64,000 nucleotides of DNA from Afipia clevelandensis ATCC 49720 (GCF_000336555.1 NZ_KB375281.1:1-64000); one strand, 5' to 3'. Shown: positions 44,413-54,113, numbered from the stretch's first letter. Notes: generated by a model not told the origin, from the sequence alone. Made by a program: numbers and translations.

Positions 44413-47400
44413 ATCTCGGGCGCCTGTCGATCAACCAGCCGATATTGGCGATGGTCCTTTCGATTGTGCTGCTTATCGTCGGCGCAATCGCATACACTAC
44501 CCTGCCGGTCGCGGAGTATCCGCAGGTCGCGCCGCCGACGGTTGTCGTCACGACACAATATCCGGGGGCATCGGCGCAAACCGTATCGGACACCGTGGCG
44601 ACGCCGATCGAGCAGGAGATCAACGGCGTCGAGGATATGGAGTATATCTATAGCCAGGCGACATCGAACGGCCAGTTGAACATCACCGTCACGTTCAAGC
44701 TGGGAACAGATCTCGACAAGGCGCAGGTGCTGGTTCAGAACCGGGTTGCCATCGCGCAGCCCCGGCTGCCGGAAGAAGTGCAACGCAACGGCGTTGTCAC
44801 GCGAAAGAACAGCCCCGACCTGATGATGGTCGTGTTCATGCTGTCGCCGGACGACACATACGACCAGCTTTATATCTCGAACTATGCGCTGCGGCAGGTG
44901 CGCGACAAGCTGCTGCGCCTCGATGGCATCGGCGATATCCAGATATTCGCCGCGCGCGACTATTCGATGCGGTTGTGGCTCGACCCCGACAAGATCGCGA
45001 CCCTCGGTATGACCGCGGGCGACGTGCTCGCGGCCATCCGCGCCCAGAATCTCCAGATTGCGGGAGGGCAGATTGCCGAACCGCCGATCGCCGACCGCGC
45101 ATTTCAGCCCAACCTGACCTTCACCGGACGCCTCAAAGACCCTCAGCAGTTCGAGAACATCGTCATCAAGGCCGGCGCTGACGGCCGTACCGTCCGCCTG
45201 CGTGACGTGGCGCGTATCGAACTTGGTGCGCTCAGTTCCACAACCAACGGCTTTCTGCTGCGAAAATCCGCGGTCGCGCTTCTGGTGTTCCAGCGGCCCG
45301 GCTCGAATGCTCTAGCCACCGCGAAAAACATTTTCGACGAGATGGCACGGCTGAAGACGGAATTTCCGAAGGGGCTCGAATACAACATCGGTTACAATCC
45401 AACCGAATTCATCGCGGAATCCGTCAGCGAACTCATCAAGACCATCTACGAAGCGATGGTGCTGGTGGTCATCGTGGTCCTGGTCTTCCTGCAAGGCTGG
45501 CGTCCGGCCATTATTCCCATTCTCGCGATCCCGGTCTCGCTGGTGGGCACGTTCGCGATCATGGCGGCGCTGGGCTTCTCGATCAACAACCTGACGCTAT
45601 TCGGGCTGGTGCTGGCAGTCGGCATCGTGGTCGATGACGCGATCGTTGTTGTGGAGAATGTGGAGCGGCATCTGGCGGCCGGATTAAGCCGGCGCGAAGC
45701 GGCATTGCTGACGATGCAGGAGGTGGGCGGCGCGCTGGTTTCGATTGCGCTTGTTCTGTGCGCCGTATTTGTGCCGACGGCCTTTCTTGGCGGCATTTCC
45801 GGCCAATTCTTCCAGCAGTTCGCGGTGACAATCGCGGTCGCTACCGCCATTTCCTGCTTCTGTTCGCTGACGTTATCCCCGGCGCTGGCATCCATCATTC
45901 TACGGCCGCACGAGGAGAAGAAGCCGCCCGCGAGCTGGAACCTCATTGCGCGCGGCTGGGAAAGATTCGTCGGTGCCTTCAATCGCGGATTCGACAGGCT
46001 TTCGCATGGTTACGGCAACGCCGCGGGATTTGTGATCCGCCACTCGGCAGTGATGCTGGTGGCCTATGTGCTGTTGATCGCATCGGCGGCGTGGCTCATT
46101 GTCACGACACCGCAGGGATTCATACCGGCGCAGGATCGCGGCTATGTGATCGTTTCAGTCCAGCTTCCTGGTGCGGCGTCGCTTGCCCGTACAACGGAGA
46201 TCGTTCGCCGGATTGAAAAGATTGCCCTGGATACACCGGGCGTTGTCCGCGTTCCTGCGCTGGCTGGTCTTTCCGGCGCAACGCGGACGCAGTCCAGCAA
46301 TGCGGCGGCATTGTTTCCCGTGTTTGCGGACCCGGAGGAGCGTCACAAAAAGGGTCTGACGGCGAATGTCATCACGGCCGAATTGCGCAAACGGCTTTCG
46401 GTGATTGAGGGCGCTTTCGTCATCGTCGTTCCGCCGCCGGCGGTGCCGGGCATCGGCACCGGCGGCGGATTTGCCATGCGCGTGCAGGATATTCAGGGCC
46501 GTGGGCCTGAACTGCTTGCGGCTGCGACCGATGAACTCGTTGCGGCTGCTCGCAAGGCGCCGGGGCTGACGGCGGTCTTCTCGCCGTTTACGGCGAACAC
46601 GCCGCAGGTCTTTGTCGAGATCGACCGGCAGAAGGCCCAGATGCTCAACGTGCCGATCCAGAATGTGACTGAAGCGATCGAAACCTATTTTGGCTCGACA
46701 TACGTCAACGACTTCAACATTCTCGGGCGCACCTACCATGTCACCGCGCAAGCCGATCTTCCTTTCCGCAAGGAAACGGCGGACCTCGCGCGCCTGAGAA
46801 CACGCAATACGGCCGGCGAGATGGTGCTGCTCGGCAGCGTCATAAATTTCAAGGACACGTCGGGCCCGGATCGCGTAGCGCGCTATAACCTCTATCCGTC
46901 GGCGGAAATACAGGGCGACACGCTGCCGGGGACGAGTTCGACGACCGCGATCAACATCATGCAAAAGCTGGCGCAGGACGTTTTGCCCAGCGGCTTCGCC
47001 TATGAATGGACCGATCTTTCGTATCAGCAGGTGAAGGGCGGTAATTCCGGCCTGTATGTGTTTCCCATCTGCGTGCTGTTCGTCTTCCTCGTTCTGGCGG
47101 CGCAGTATGGTAGCTGGAGCCTGCCATTCGCGGTCATCCTGATCGTGCCGATGTGCCTGCTTGCTGCGACGATCGGCGTGCGCATCATGGGACAGGACGT
47201 CAATATCCTGACCCAGATCGGATTTGTCGTTCTTGTGGGACTGGCCGCCAAGAATGCCATTCTGATTGTCGAATTTGCGCGGGACATCGAACGTGAGGGC
47301 CGCGATCAGCTCGAGGCTGTCGTTGAAGCCTGCCGGCTGCGCTTGCGGCCGATCCTGATGACCTCGTGCGCTTTCATTCTCGGCGTGCTCCCGCTGGTGA

Positions 47401-47579
47401 TCTCGTCGGGTTCCGGATCGGAGATGCGTCAAGCCGTCGGTGTCGCCGTATTCTTTGGCATGATCGGTGTCACCGTATTTGGCCTGATCTTCACGCCGAT
47501 CTTCTACATTCTGGTGCGCCGGCTGTTTCCGGGCAGCGTGACGATGGAGGAGCGCACCACGCAAAGCGCTCCGGGCTAG
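44409..47579 (+). CDS. RND multidrug efflux permease (HAE1 family), system 2
   Basis: A 1056-residue AcrB/MexF-type pump. N-terminus RLSINQPILAMVLSIVLLIVG, then PPTVVVTTQYPGASAQTVSD; proton-relay Asp pair and consensus VDDAIVVVENVERHLAAGLS; LTLSPALASIILRP; late spans with LVGLAAKNAILIVEFARDIE. Complete. Starts in the ATGA overlap with the adaptor. Its stop codon is interleaved with the stop of the convergent LysR gene in a CTAG at 47576-47579. Only distantly similar to system 1, judging by different motifs after the Asp pair, so not a recent duplication. Confidence 0.94.
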   Translation: MNLGRLSINQPILAMVLSIVLLIVGAIAYTTLPVAEYPQVAPPTVVVTTQYPGASAQTVSDTVATPIEQEINGVEDMEYIYSQATSNGQLNITVTFKLGTDLDKAQVLVQNRVAIAQPRLPEEVQRNGVVTRKNSPDLMMVVFMLSPDDTYDQLYISNYALRQVRDKLLRLDGIGDIQIFAARDYSMRLWLDPDKIATLGMTAGDVLAAIRAQNLQIAGGQIAEPPIADRAFQPNLTFTGRLKDPQQFENIVIKAGADGRTVRLRDVARIELGALSSTTNGFLLRKSAVALLVFQRPGSNALATAKNIFDEMARLKTEFPKGLEYNIGYNPTEFIAESVSELIKTIYEAMVLVVIVVLVFLQGWRPAIIPILAIPVSLVGTFAIMAALGFSINNLTLFGLVLAVGIVVDDAIVVVENVERHLAAGLSRREAALLTMQEVGGALVSIALVLCAVFVPTAFLGGISGQFFQQFAVTIAVATAISCFCSLTLSPALASIILRPHEEKKPPASWNLIARGWERFVGAFNRGFDRLSHGYGNAAGFVIRHSAVMLVAYVLLIASAAWLIVTTPQGFIPAQDRGYVIVSVQLPGAASLARTTEIVRRIEKIALDTPGVVRVPALAGLSGATRTQSSNAAALFPVFADPEERHKKGLTANVITAELRKRLSVIEGAFVIVVPPPAVPGIGTGGGFAMRVQDIQGRGPELLAAATDELVAAARKAPGLTAVFSPFTANTPQVFVEIDRQKAQMLNVPIQNVTEAIETYFGSTYVNDFNILGRTYHVTAQADLPFRKETADLARLRTRNTAGEMVLLGSVINFKDTSGPDRVARYNLYPSAEIQGDTLPGTSSTTAINIMQKLAQDVLPSGFAYEWTDLSYQQVKGGNSGLYVFPICVLFVFLVLAAQYGSWSLPFAVILIVPMCLLAATIGVRIMGQDVNILTQIGFVVLVGLAAKNAILIVEFARDIEREGRDQLEAVVEACRLRLRPILMTSCAFILGVLPLVISSGSGSEMRQAVGVAVFFGMIGVTVFGLIFTPIFYILVRRLFPGSVTMEERTTQSAPG

Positions 47580-48478
47580 TCTTTCTGCTCTCTCATCCGG
47601 TCCACGAGCAGTTGTGCCACCCGAAGACTTGAAGGCGTGGTGTTCCTCGCGGCCTGTTGCACCAGCGTCACCTGGGTCGCTTCCAGCCGCTTGTCGCGCA
47701 ACGGCACAGCGACCAGCGTTCCGGCCAACAGTTCAGGCATTGCCGCGTTGCGTGGGAGAAAGGTCCCCAGACCAGTCTTGGCGGCAATCGTCCGCAGGAA
47801 GGCGATGGAGTTCGTCTCGCCATAGGGATCGAGCTCGATTTTCGCCTTGGCGCAGGCGCGATCTATCTCCTGGCGGATACCGAACGACGGATCCGGCAGA
47901 ATGACCCGAAGGCCGGCCAGTTCCTTGATGGTGCATTGGCTCTTTCCGGCCATCGGGTGCTGCGGCGAGACCATCAGGCACAACGATTGCCGCATCCGGG
48001 CCAGTTCGATGAGGTCGCGGCGAGGTGCGCGGCCGAACACCATTCCAAGATCGGCTTCGTGACGTCCGACCATTTCGGCCACGCCACGCGAGCCGACGGT
48101 GGTGACGGTAATCGAGATGCCCGGATAGTCCCTCGAAAGATCGACCACGAAGTCCGACACAAAACTGGCCAGAAGACCCTCGACGGTTGCCAGCTTGACG
48201 TGGCCGCGCTGCAGCGAGTCGAATTCTTCCACCTGCGCACGCACGCGGTCCAGTTTCACCTGGCTCTCTTGTGCATAGCGATAGAGCAGTTGACCGGCGT
48301 TGGTCAGGTTCATTCCGCGCGCGCCGCGCTCGAACAGCTTCACTGAAAGCTCGTCCTCAAGGCCCTGAACCTGCCGGCTGATCGCGCTGGGCGCAATCCG
48401 GAGGGATTCCGCGGCCCGTTTGATCGAGCCGCGCTCGGTGACCTCACGAAAATACCGCAGCGCCGTGGATTCAATCAT
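47576..48478 (-). CDS. LysR-family transcriptional regulator
   Basis: A 300-residue LysR regulator. HTH: ALRYFREVTERGSIKRAAESLRIAPSAISRQVQGLEDEL (in pieces: GSIKRAAESLRIAPSAISRQ, then LEDELSVKLFER). The effector domain starts near residue 90 (GHVKLATVEGLLASF). ATG 48478 starts directly at MIESTALRYF; a frame extending upstream on this strand across the next gene is spurious. Divergent from the second Liv importer with a 168-bp gap, so it most likely controls that catabolic unit rather than the RND pump with which it converges. Confidence 0.92.
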   Translation of the reverse strand: MIESTALRYFREVTERGSIKRAAESLRIAPSAISRQVQGLEDELSVKLFERGARGMNLTNAGQLLYRYAQESQVKLDRVRAQVEEFDSLQRGHVKLATVEGLLASFVSDFVVDLSRDYPGISITVTTVGSRGVAEMVGRHEADLGMVFGRAPRRDLIELARMRQSLCLMVSPQHPMAGKSQCTIKELAGLRVILPDPSFGIRQEIDRACAKAKIELDPYGETNSIAFLRTIAAKTGLGTFLPRNAAMPELLAGTLVAVPLRDKRLEATQVTLVQQAARNTTPSSLRVAQLLVDRMREQKD

Positions 48479-48646
48479 GTTTCTCAAAGCCGTCCGTTCG
48501 CGGTGCGAATGCTTTCTGAAAGGGCATGCCCTGCACAGAGTTCTAATTTTCAGACCGTTTGCTTCTAAATTCAATGCTTTTATTCGACCCCTGATTTTGC
48601 CAAGATTTCCATCAGGTGCACCCTCGGTCTTTGATGGAGAATCTGG
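48479..48646. promoter_or_regulatory. LysR / Liv divergent control region
   Basis: 168 bp between the LysR gene and the binding-protein gene. It includes a perfect 10-bp palindrome GGGCATGCCC (48522-48531) and two direct TTCTAA repeats (48541-48546 and 48563-48568) 22 bp apart, about two helical turns. These are candidates for regulator binding; no T-N11-A site stands out clearly. Confidence 0.4.
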
Positions 48647-49858
48647 ATGGCTCGCTCCCGGCTCGTCTCGCGTGGTTTGAATTCGCTTTTGCTCGCTGCT
48701 TCGCTCGGATTGTCCGCAACCGCCGCGATGGCGCAGGACGTGATCAAGTTCGGCGCGCCGCTTCCGCTCACCGGGCCGCTGGCGCCTGAAGCGATCAAGC
48801 AGCAGCAGGGATATGACCTGTGGGCCGAGCTGGCCAACAAGGCCGGCGGCATTTCGGTCGGCGGCAAGAAGTACAAGGTCGAGATCGTTTACGCCGACTA
48901 CCAGTCGAATACGCCCCGCGCGGTCCAGACCACCGAGCAGATGATCACCCAGAACAATGTGAACTTCCTGTTCAGTCCGTTCGGCTCCGGTGCGGCCAAG
49001 GCCGGCAGCAGCGTTTCCGAGAAGTACAAGGTGCCGACCATTGCCGCGACCGCGTCGTCGTCGCAGGTCTACGATCAGGGATACAAATATCTGTTCGGCA
49101 CCTTCACGCCGAACGACACGCTGACAACGCCCCTCACGCAGATCGTCAAAGCGAAAGCTCCGGATGTGAAGAAGGTGGCCATTCTGGCGCGTAACGATCT
49201 GTTCCCGCTCGCGATCGCGCAGGAAATGGAGAAGTCGGCGAAGGGCAACGGGCTGGAAGTCGCTTACTTCGAGAAGTATGCGATCGGCACGCTCGACCAT
49301 TCCGCGACGCTGTCGCAGATCAAGTCGCTGGCCCCGCAGTGGATCTTCGTGACCGGTTACATCAACGATCTTCTGCTGGTGAAGAAGCAGATGGCGGATC
49401 AGCAGATCAAGGCCACCGTGGTCTCGATGATCGCGGGCCCCGCTTATCAGGAATTCATTGATGCCGCCGGGCCGGGTGGTGAAAACATCACCAGCGCCGC
49501 GTGGTGGCACCCCGCCGCTCAATACTCCGGCAAAGACATTTTCGGCACGACCGCGAACTACGTGAAGCTGTTCAAGGAAAAGTACAAGTCCGAGCCTGAT
49601 TACGCCCAGGCCTCGGCGTCTGTATCGGGCGCGCTGTTCCAGATGGCGATCGAGAAGGCTGGATCGCTCGACAGAGACAAGGTGCGTGACGAACTGGCGA
49701 AGATGGATGTGATGACCTTCTTCGGGCCGGTCAAGTTCGGTCCCACGGGCCAGATCAACTCGCTCGAGCCGCCGGTTTTCCAGCTTCAGGGCGGCAAGCC
49801 TGTCGTGCTTTCGCCGGCGCTGATCAAGCAGGGCGAATTCAAGCTCGGCGTGAACTGA
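48647..49858 (+). CDS. Liv-type ABC transporter substrate-binding protein, system 2
   Basis: A 403-residue periplasmic receptor with a signal peptide ending ATAAMAQ. FGAPLPLTGPLAPEAIKQQQGYDLWAELANKAGGI (read as APLPLTGPLAPEAIKQQQGY, then NKAGGI) and VGGKKYKVEIVYADYQSNTPRAV are typical of the Peripla_BP_6 receptors linked to aromatic and amide catabolism. About 40 percent of the positions differ from the first Liv receptor by eye, so the ligands probably differ. First gene of the LysR-controlled unit. Confidence 0.9.
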   Translation: MARSRLVSRGLNSLLLAASLGLSATAAMAQDVIKFGAPLPLTGPLAPEAIKQQQGYDLWAELANKAGGISVGGKKYKVEIVYADYQSNTPRAVQTTEQMITQNNVNFLFSPFGSGAAKAGSSVSEKYKVPTIAATASSSQVYDQGYKYLFGTFTPNDTLTTPLTQIVKAKAPDVKKVAILARNDLFPLAIAQEMEKSAKGNGLEVAYFEKYAIGTLDHSATLSQIKSLAPQWIFVTGYINDLLLVKKQMADQQIKATVVSMIAGPAYQEFIDAAGPGGENITSAAWWHPAAQYSGKDIFGTTANYVKLFKEKYKSEPDYAQASASVSGALFQMAIEKAGSLDRDKVRDELAKMDVMTFFGPVKFGPTGQINSLEPPVFQLQGGKPVVLSPALIKQGEFKLGVN

Positions 49859-49886
49859 ACAAGAGCGCGGGAGGCGAGGACATCAC

Positions 49887-50753
49887 ATGCTGGCGGCCCA
49901 GGTTCTGATCAATGCTTTGGTGCTGGGCTGCCTGTATGCCTGTATCGCAATCGGCTTCTCGCTGGTTTGGGGCGTTCTCAACGTCATCAACCTGATCCAT
50001 GGCTCGTTCATCGTTCTCGGGGCCTATCTGGCCTGGGGACTTTATCAGTCGCTGCATATCTCGCCGTGGTATGCGCTCCTGATCGCCGCGCCGCTGTTCT
50101 TCGTGTTCGGTTATCTGATCCAGCGCCTGATCCTCAATCGGGTGATTACAGCGCCTGTGCTGGTGACACTCACGCTGACATTCGGCCTCGACCTGATCCT
50201 CAACAATGCGATGATCTACTTCTTCAAGGCTGACTATCGGAAATTGACGCTGACACCGCCAATGGGATCGGTCTCGTTGTTCGATGTGGTTGTTCCGGTG
50301 GATCGTCTGATCGCGACCGCATCGGCATTGGCGCTGACCGGCGTGCTTTACCTGATCCTGCGGCGGTTGCGTGTCGGCCGCGCCATTGTCGCGGTCCGTC
50401 TGGATCGTGACGCCGCGACACTGATGGGCGTGGATGTGAATTCGATCTACGCGATTGCATTTGGTCTTGGTGCGGCGCTGGCCGGATGCGCCGGCGTTCT
50501 GATGGCGCTGATTTTTCCGATTTCGCCGCTGACCTCCACGGCCTATCTCGGCAAGGCTTTCGTCGTTTGCGTGCTGGGCGGCCTCGGCAGTGTGTCGGGA
50601 GCGCTTGCGGGCGGAATCTTGTTGGCGCTGATCGAGGGCATAGGGTCGACGCTGATCGGTCCGGCGCATGCGACGACGCTGTCATTCGTTCTTCTGATCA
50701 TCTTCCTGATCGTTCGCCCACAGGGCCTGCTCGGCCGGAAGGGCTTTGAATGA
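49887..50753 (+). CDS. Liv-type ABC permease, LivH family, system 2
   Basis: A 288-residue multi-spanning protein. SLVWGVLNVINLIHGSFIVLGAYLAW is the LivH N-terminal mark, followed by the loop RAIVAVRLDRDAATLMGVDVNSIYAIAFGLGAALAG (read as DRDAATLMGVDVNSIYAI) and FVVCVLGGLGSVSGALAGGI. GGGAGGCGAGG lies shortly before ATG 49887. Overlaps the next gene by 4 nt. Confidence 0.9.
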   Translation: MLAAQVLINALVLGCLYACIAIGFSLVWGVLNVINLIHGSFIVLGAYLAWGLYQSLHISPWYALLIAAPLFFVFGYLIQRLILNRVITAPVLVTLTLTFGLDLILNNAMIYFFKADYRKLTLTPPMGSVSLFDVVVPVDRLIATASALALTGVLYLILRRLRVGRAIVAVRLDRDAATLMGVDVNSIYAIAFGLGAALAGCAGVLMALIFPISPLTSTAYLGKAFVVCVLGGLGSVSGALAGGILLALIEGIGSTLIGPAHATTLSFVLLIIFLIVRPQGLLGRKGFE

Positions 50754-51685
50754 CCCGCTCGAATGTAATCTTGCTGATACTGGTTGCCTGCATCGCGGCG
50801 TTGCCGTTGTTCGGTGGCCCTTACGCCTTGCGGCTCGGCACCATTGCCTGCATGTATGCGATCCTGGCATTGTCCTGGAATATCGTCGGGGGCCTAGCGG
50901 GATATCCGTCATTCGCGACGGCTGCCTTCTTCGGATTCGGCGCATACACGACGGGCGTATTGATGTCGCGCGGCGTGTCTCTTGGGGTTGCTGTGCCGAT
51001 CACATGGATCGCGTCGTTCGCCCTGGCCGCCCTTTTGGGGGCTGCGCTGCTCCGTCTGCGCGGGCACTACTTCGCCATTGCCAGCCTTTCGCTGATCGAA
51101 GTGTTCCGCGAACTCGTCAACAACGCCACCGACCTGACCGGGGGCGGTATGGGGCTGAACATTCCGCTCTCCGCCGGGTCGGGCGTGATGTCGGATGCGA
51201 CGTTCTTCTTCTATGCGATGTGGGCGCTGCTGCTCGCGACCGCATTGATGGTGATCATCGTTGCGGGATCGAAACTCGGTTTCGGGCTTGGCTGCATCCG
51301 GCAGAATGAAACCGCCGCCAATATGATCGGCCTCAACGCGACTCTCTACAAGAGCATCGCTTTCGGCCTGTCGGCGTGCTTCGTCAGCGTTGCCGGCGGG
51401 ATCTATGCGGCATGGGTGCATTACATTGATCCATCCGACGTGTTCGACATTCTCTATTCGGTCAAGCCGATTGTGATGGCGCTGATCGGCGGGTTGGGTT
51501 CGCCGCTTGGTGTGGTGGTCGGTGCGCTGGTCTATCTCGGGCTGGAGGAGGTCGTCTGGCGCAACTACATCCAGATTCACAGCGGAGTTCTTGGTGTTCT
51601 GATCGTTGCGCTGCTGCTGTTCCTGCCGCACGGATTGATGTCGCTGCGCGACCGGCTGCTGTCGTGGAGGCCGAAGCGTGTCTGA
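50750..51685 (+). CDS. Liv-type ABC permease, LivM family, system 2
   Basis: A 311-residue inner-membrane protein. YAILALSWNIVGGLAGYPSF and FGFGAYTTGVL, then LRGHYFAIASLSLIEVFREL, and LGCIRQNETAANMIGLNATLYKSIAF (in part) mark it as LivM. Starts in ATGA with the LivH stop and overlaps the next gene by 8 nt. Confidence 0.9.
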   Translation: MTRSNVILLILVACIAALPLFGGPYALRLGTIACMYAILALSWNIVGGLAGYPSFATAAFFGFGAYTTGVLMSRGVSLGVAVPITWIASFALAALLGAALLRLRGHYFAIASLSLIEVFRELVNNATDLTGGGMGLNIPLSAGSGVMSDATFFFYAMWALLLATALMVIIVAGSKLGFGLGCIRQNETAANMIGLNATLYKSIAFGLSACFVSVAGGIYAAWVHYIDPSDVFDILYSVKPIVMALIGGLGSPLGVVVGALVYLGLEEVVWRNYIQIHSGVLGVLIVALLLFLPHGLMSLRDRLLSWRPKRV

Positions 51686-52427
51686 GATTCTTAGGCTTCA
51701 GTCGGTCTCCCGCCACTTCAGCGGCCTGAAGGCCCTGAGCGATGTGTCGCTCGGCATCAACAAAGGCGAGGTGCTCGGGCTGATCGGCCCGAACGGTGCC
51801 GGCAAGACCACGCTCGTCAACGTCGTCACCGGCGTGACCCCCGCAAGCTCCGGAACGGTGACGTTTGCCGGGCAGGACATCACGCGCGTCAAGACCTACC
51901 AGTCCGCGCGCCTCGGCCTGTCGCGCACGTTTCAGATCGTGCAGCCGTTTGCCGAGCTTTCCGCACTCGATAACGTGGCGGCAGCCGCGCTGTTTTCGCA
52001 GCCCGGTGAAAGCCTGAAGTCAGCGCGCGAATCGGCGCGCGAACAACTGGCCTTTGTCGGGCTGGAGGCGCAATCCGGGCAGCCGGCCGCGACGCTGACC
52101 CTGGCGATGCGCAAGCGCCTTGAACTGGCGAAGGCGCTAGCGATGAAGCCCAAGCTGCTGTTTCTGGATGAAGTGAATGCCGGCCTGAACAGCGCCGAGG
52201 TGGAGCGCGCAACCCGCCTGATTCACGAGCTTGCCGCCAGTGGCATCACCATCGTGATGATCGAGCATCTGATGAAGGTCGTGCTGAATGTCTGCACGCG
52301 GATCGTCGTGCTGCACAATGGCAAGCTGATCGCGGATGGCATGCCGCGCGACGTGATCAAGAACCCCGCGGTGGTCGAAGCCTATCTTGGCCAGCAATAT
52401 GCCCAGAGAGCCGCGTCCCATGGCTGA
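51678..52427 (+). CDS. Liv-type ABC ATP-binding protein, LivG family, system 2
   Basis: A 249-residue ATPase beginning at GTG 51678, 8 nt inside the previous gene. Walker [17 protein letters not shown]; the signature is degenerate ([17 protein letters not shown]); Walker [13 protein letters not shown] with Val after Asp-Glu, as often in LivG; switch His in [11 protein letters not shown]. Pairs with the LivF encoded next. Confidence 0.9.
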   Translation: MSEILRLQSVSRHFSGLKALSDVSLGINKGEVLGLIGPNGAGKTTLVNVVTGVTPASSGTVTFAGQDITRVKTYQSARLGLSRTFQIVQPFAELSALDNVAAAALFSQPGESLKSARESAREQLAFVGLEAQSGQPAATLTLAMRKRLELAKALAMKPKLLFLDEVNAGLNSAEVERATRLIHELAASGITIVMIEHLMKVVLNVCTRIVVLHNGKLIADGMPRDVIKNPAVVEAYLGQQYAQRAASHG

Positions 52428-53154
52428 AGCTGATCTCATCCTCGAATTGCAGGGTCTTCGCGCCGGGTATGGCGAAGTCCAGGTGCTGTGGGGCATCGAC
52501 CTTGCGGTGCGCAGCGGTCAGATCACCGCGCTGATCGGCTCCAACGGCGCGGGCAAGACGACATTGATGCGCGCGCTGTCCGGTCTCATTCCGGTGCAGT
52601 CGGGGTCGTATCGCTCGGACGGCGAAAATCTCGCGGGTGCGACGGCGGCGGCGATCCTTGCACACGGCATCGTCCATGTGCCGGAAGGCCGGCGTCTGTT
52701 CGGCGCCATGAGCATCGAAGACAACCTTCTGATGGGCGCTTACTCGCGCAAGGCCTCGCGTGCCGACATCAGCCGCGACATGGACAGGGTCTACGCAACA
52801 TTCCCAAAACTGTTCGAGCGGCGCAATCAGGCCGCTGCGACGCTCTCCGGTGGCGAGCAGCAGATGTGCGCCATCGGCCGCGGTTTGATGAGCGCGCCGA
52901 AGCTGCTGATGATCGACGAACTGTCGCTGGGTCTTTCACCGCTGCTGGTCGAGCAACTTGTCGCCTCGCTGCGCACGTTGAATAGCGAAGGCATGTCGAT
53001 CCTGTTGGTGGAGCAGGATGTCACGACCGCGCTCGATCTGTGCCACGAGGCCTTCGTCATGGATATGGGCCGGATCGTCAGATCCGGCTCGGGCAATGAA
53101 CTGCTGGCCGATCCGATTATCCGGGATGCCTATCTCGGCGTTCTGGAAGAGTAA
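52420..53154 (+). CDS. Liv-type ABC ATP-binding protein, LivF family, system 2
   Basis: A 244-residue ATPase with Walker [17 protein letters not shown], canonical signature LSGGEQQMCAIGRGLM, Walker B LLMIDELSLGLSP and VEQDV in the switch region. ATG 52420 overlaps the LivG stop by 8 nt; an ATG further upstream in frame is too deep inside livG. Completes the second importer. Confidence 0.9.
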   Translation: MAEADLILELQGLRAGYGEVQVLWGIDLAVRSGQITALIGSNGAGKTTLMRALSGLIPVQSGSYRSDGENLAGATAAAILAHGIVHVPEGRRLFGAMSIEDNLLMGAYSRKASRADISRDMDRVYATFPKLFERRNQAAATLSGGEQQMCAIGRGLMSAPKLLMIDELSLGLSPLLVEQLVASLRTLNSEGMSILLVEQDVTTALDLCHEAFVMDMGRIVRSGSGNELLADPIIRDAYLGVLEE

Positions 53155-53204
53155 TCGCTGCCCTGGGCCGTATCGGAAAATTCTCTCAAGCTGGAAGAGG
53201 TAAC

Positions 53205-53960
53205 ATGATCAAGACTGTTGACGCGCCGAACGGCGGTTATCGTTTCATGCCAGGCGTCAGCCAGTATTCCGCCGGTGTGGCGGCGCTGCCCGGGTTTGCC
53301 CTTGAGCGGGTGCGCTTCACGAAGCCGGTACCGCTGCGTCTGGGATTTGAGCGGATTGCTCAGACATTGAAGGATGCTGGCCGTCCGCTGGCGGCTTTCG
53401 CTGCATGTGAACTGCGGTCTCCCGCGCCGTTCACCGAAAGCGGGTTCGTGGCCTTCAATGAAATCTATACCGGAACTCTGAAGGCTTGGGGGCTGATGCC
53501 GGATGGTGTCAATCCGGTGGCCCGCAGCAATGTGTGTCCCAAGATCGACCCGCCGTCGGAGCCGGGCTTTTATGCGTTCACCTATGCGGTGCCTGCTGTG
53601 AACGCGCCAACGTCCTTTGTGATCGCCGGAAGCGGCGAAGCGCCGGAAGGCAAGGGGAATTATCGCGATCATGCCGTGCGCCTCGGCGAGACGTCACCGG
53701 CTGCGATGCTTGAGAAGGCGCAGTGGGTGCTGGGCGAAATGGAGCGGCGCATGAGCGCGTTCGGCGGTGACTGGAGCCAGGTGACGGCGACCCAGCTTTA
53801 CACCGTCCATGATATCTACCCATTTATCGAAACCGAACTCGGCAAGCGCGGCATTTTCCGTCAGGGTCTGACATGGCATTTCAACCGGCCCCCGGTGCAG
53901 GACCTCGAATACGAGATGGACTGCCGCCGCGTTTATATGGAGCGGGTTCTCGAGGCCTGA
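53205..53960 (+). CDS. RidA-like protein, possible deaminase (CnbZ-like)
   Basis: A 251-residue protein. Its second half has the RidA/YjgF pattern: AMLEKAQWVLGEMERRMSAFGGDWSQVTATQLYTVHDIYPFIE (read as QWVLGEMERRMSAFGG, then QVTATQLYTVHDIYPF) followed by a Pro-rich strand ending FNRPPVQDLEYEMDCRRVY. The first half has GTLKAWGLMPDGVNPVARSNVCP. I recall 2-aminomuconate-type deaminases such as CnbZ having similar size and layout, but I cannot confirm this by alignment. If right, it would release ammonia from an aminomuconate-like intermediate. GAAGAGG precedes ATG 53205. A hairpin follows it. Confidence 0.55.
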   Translation: MIKTVDAPNGGYRFMPGVSQYSAGVAALPGFALERVRFTKPVPLRLGFERIAQTLKDAGRPLAAFAACELRSPAPFTESGFVAFNEIYTGTLKAWGLMPDGVNPVARSNVCPKIDPPSEPGFYAFTYAVPAVNAPTSFVIAGSGEAPEGKGNYRDHAVRLGETSPAAMLEKAQWVLGEMERRMSAFGGDWSQVTATQLYTVHDIYPFIETELGKRGIFRQGLTWHFNRPPVQDLEYEMDCRRVYMERVLEA

Positions 53961-53985
53961 GTTTCAGGATCAATCAGACAAACAG

Positions 53986-54024
53986 CACGGCCCGGCCGCT
54001 TATCCTGCGGGGCCGTGTCCCTTT
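53986..54024 (+). terminator. Terminator-like hairpin after the RidA-like gene
   Basis: CACGGCCC (53986-53993) pairs with GGGCCGTG (54010-54017), and inner CCGC/GCGG can extend the stem; TCCCTTTT follows. A likely intrinsic terminator or attenuator before the hydrolase gene. Confidence 0.55.
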
Positions 54025-54113
54025 TCCGGATCGCCGTCAAGATCGACAGCCGCCCGATCACCGGCTAACAATTTGAGCAAGAAGGATACCGCGCCAACAC
54101 CCTGGGGAGGGCC

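Noticed and set aside
48479-49522. LysR frame extended upstream to 648 codons
   Set aside because: The extension covers the divergent binding-protein gene and the shared promoter region; the LysR HTH begins at 48478.
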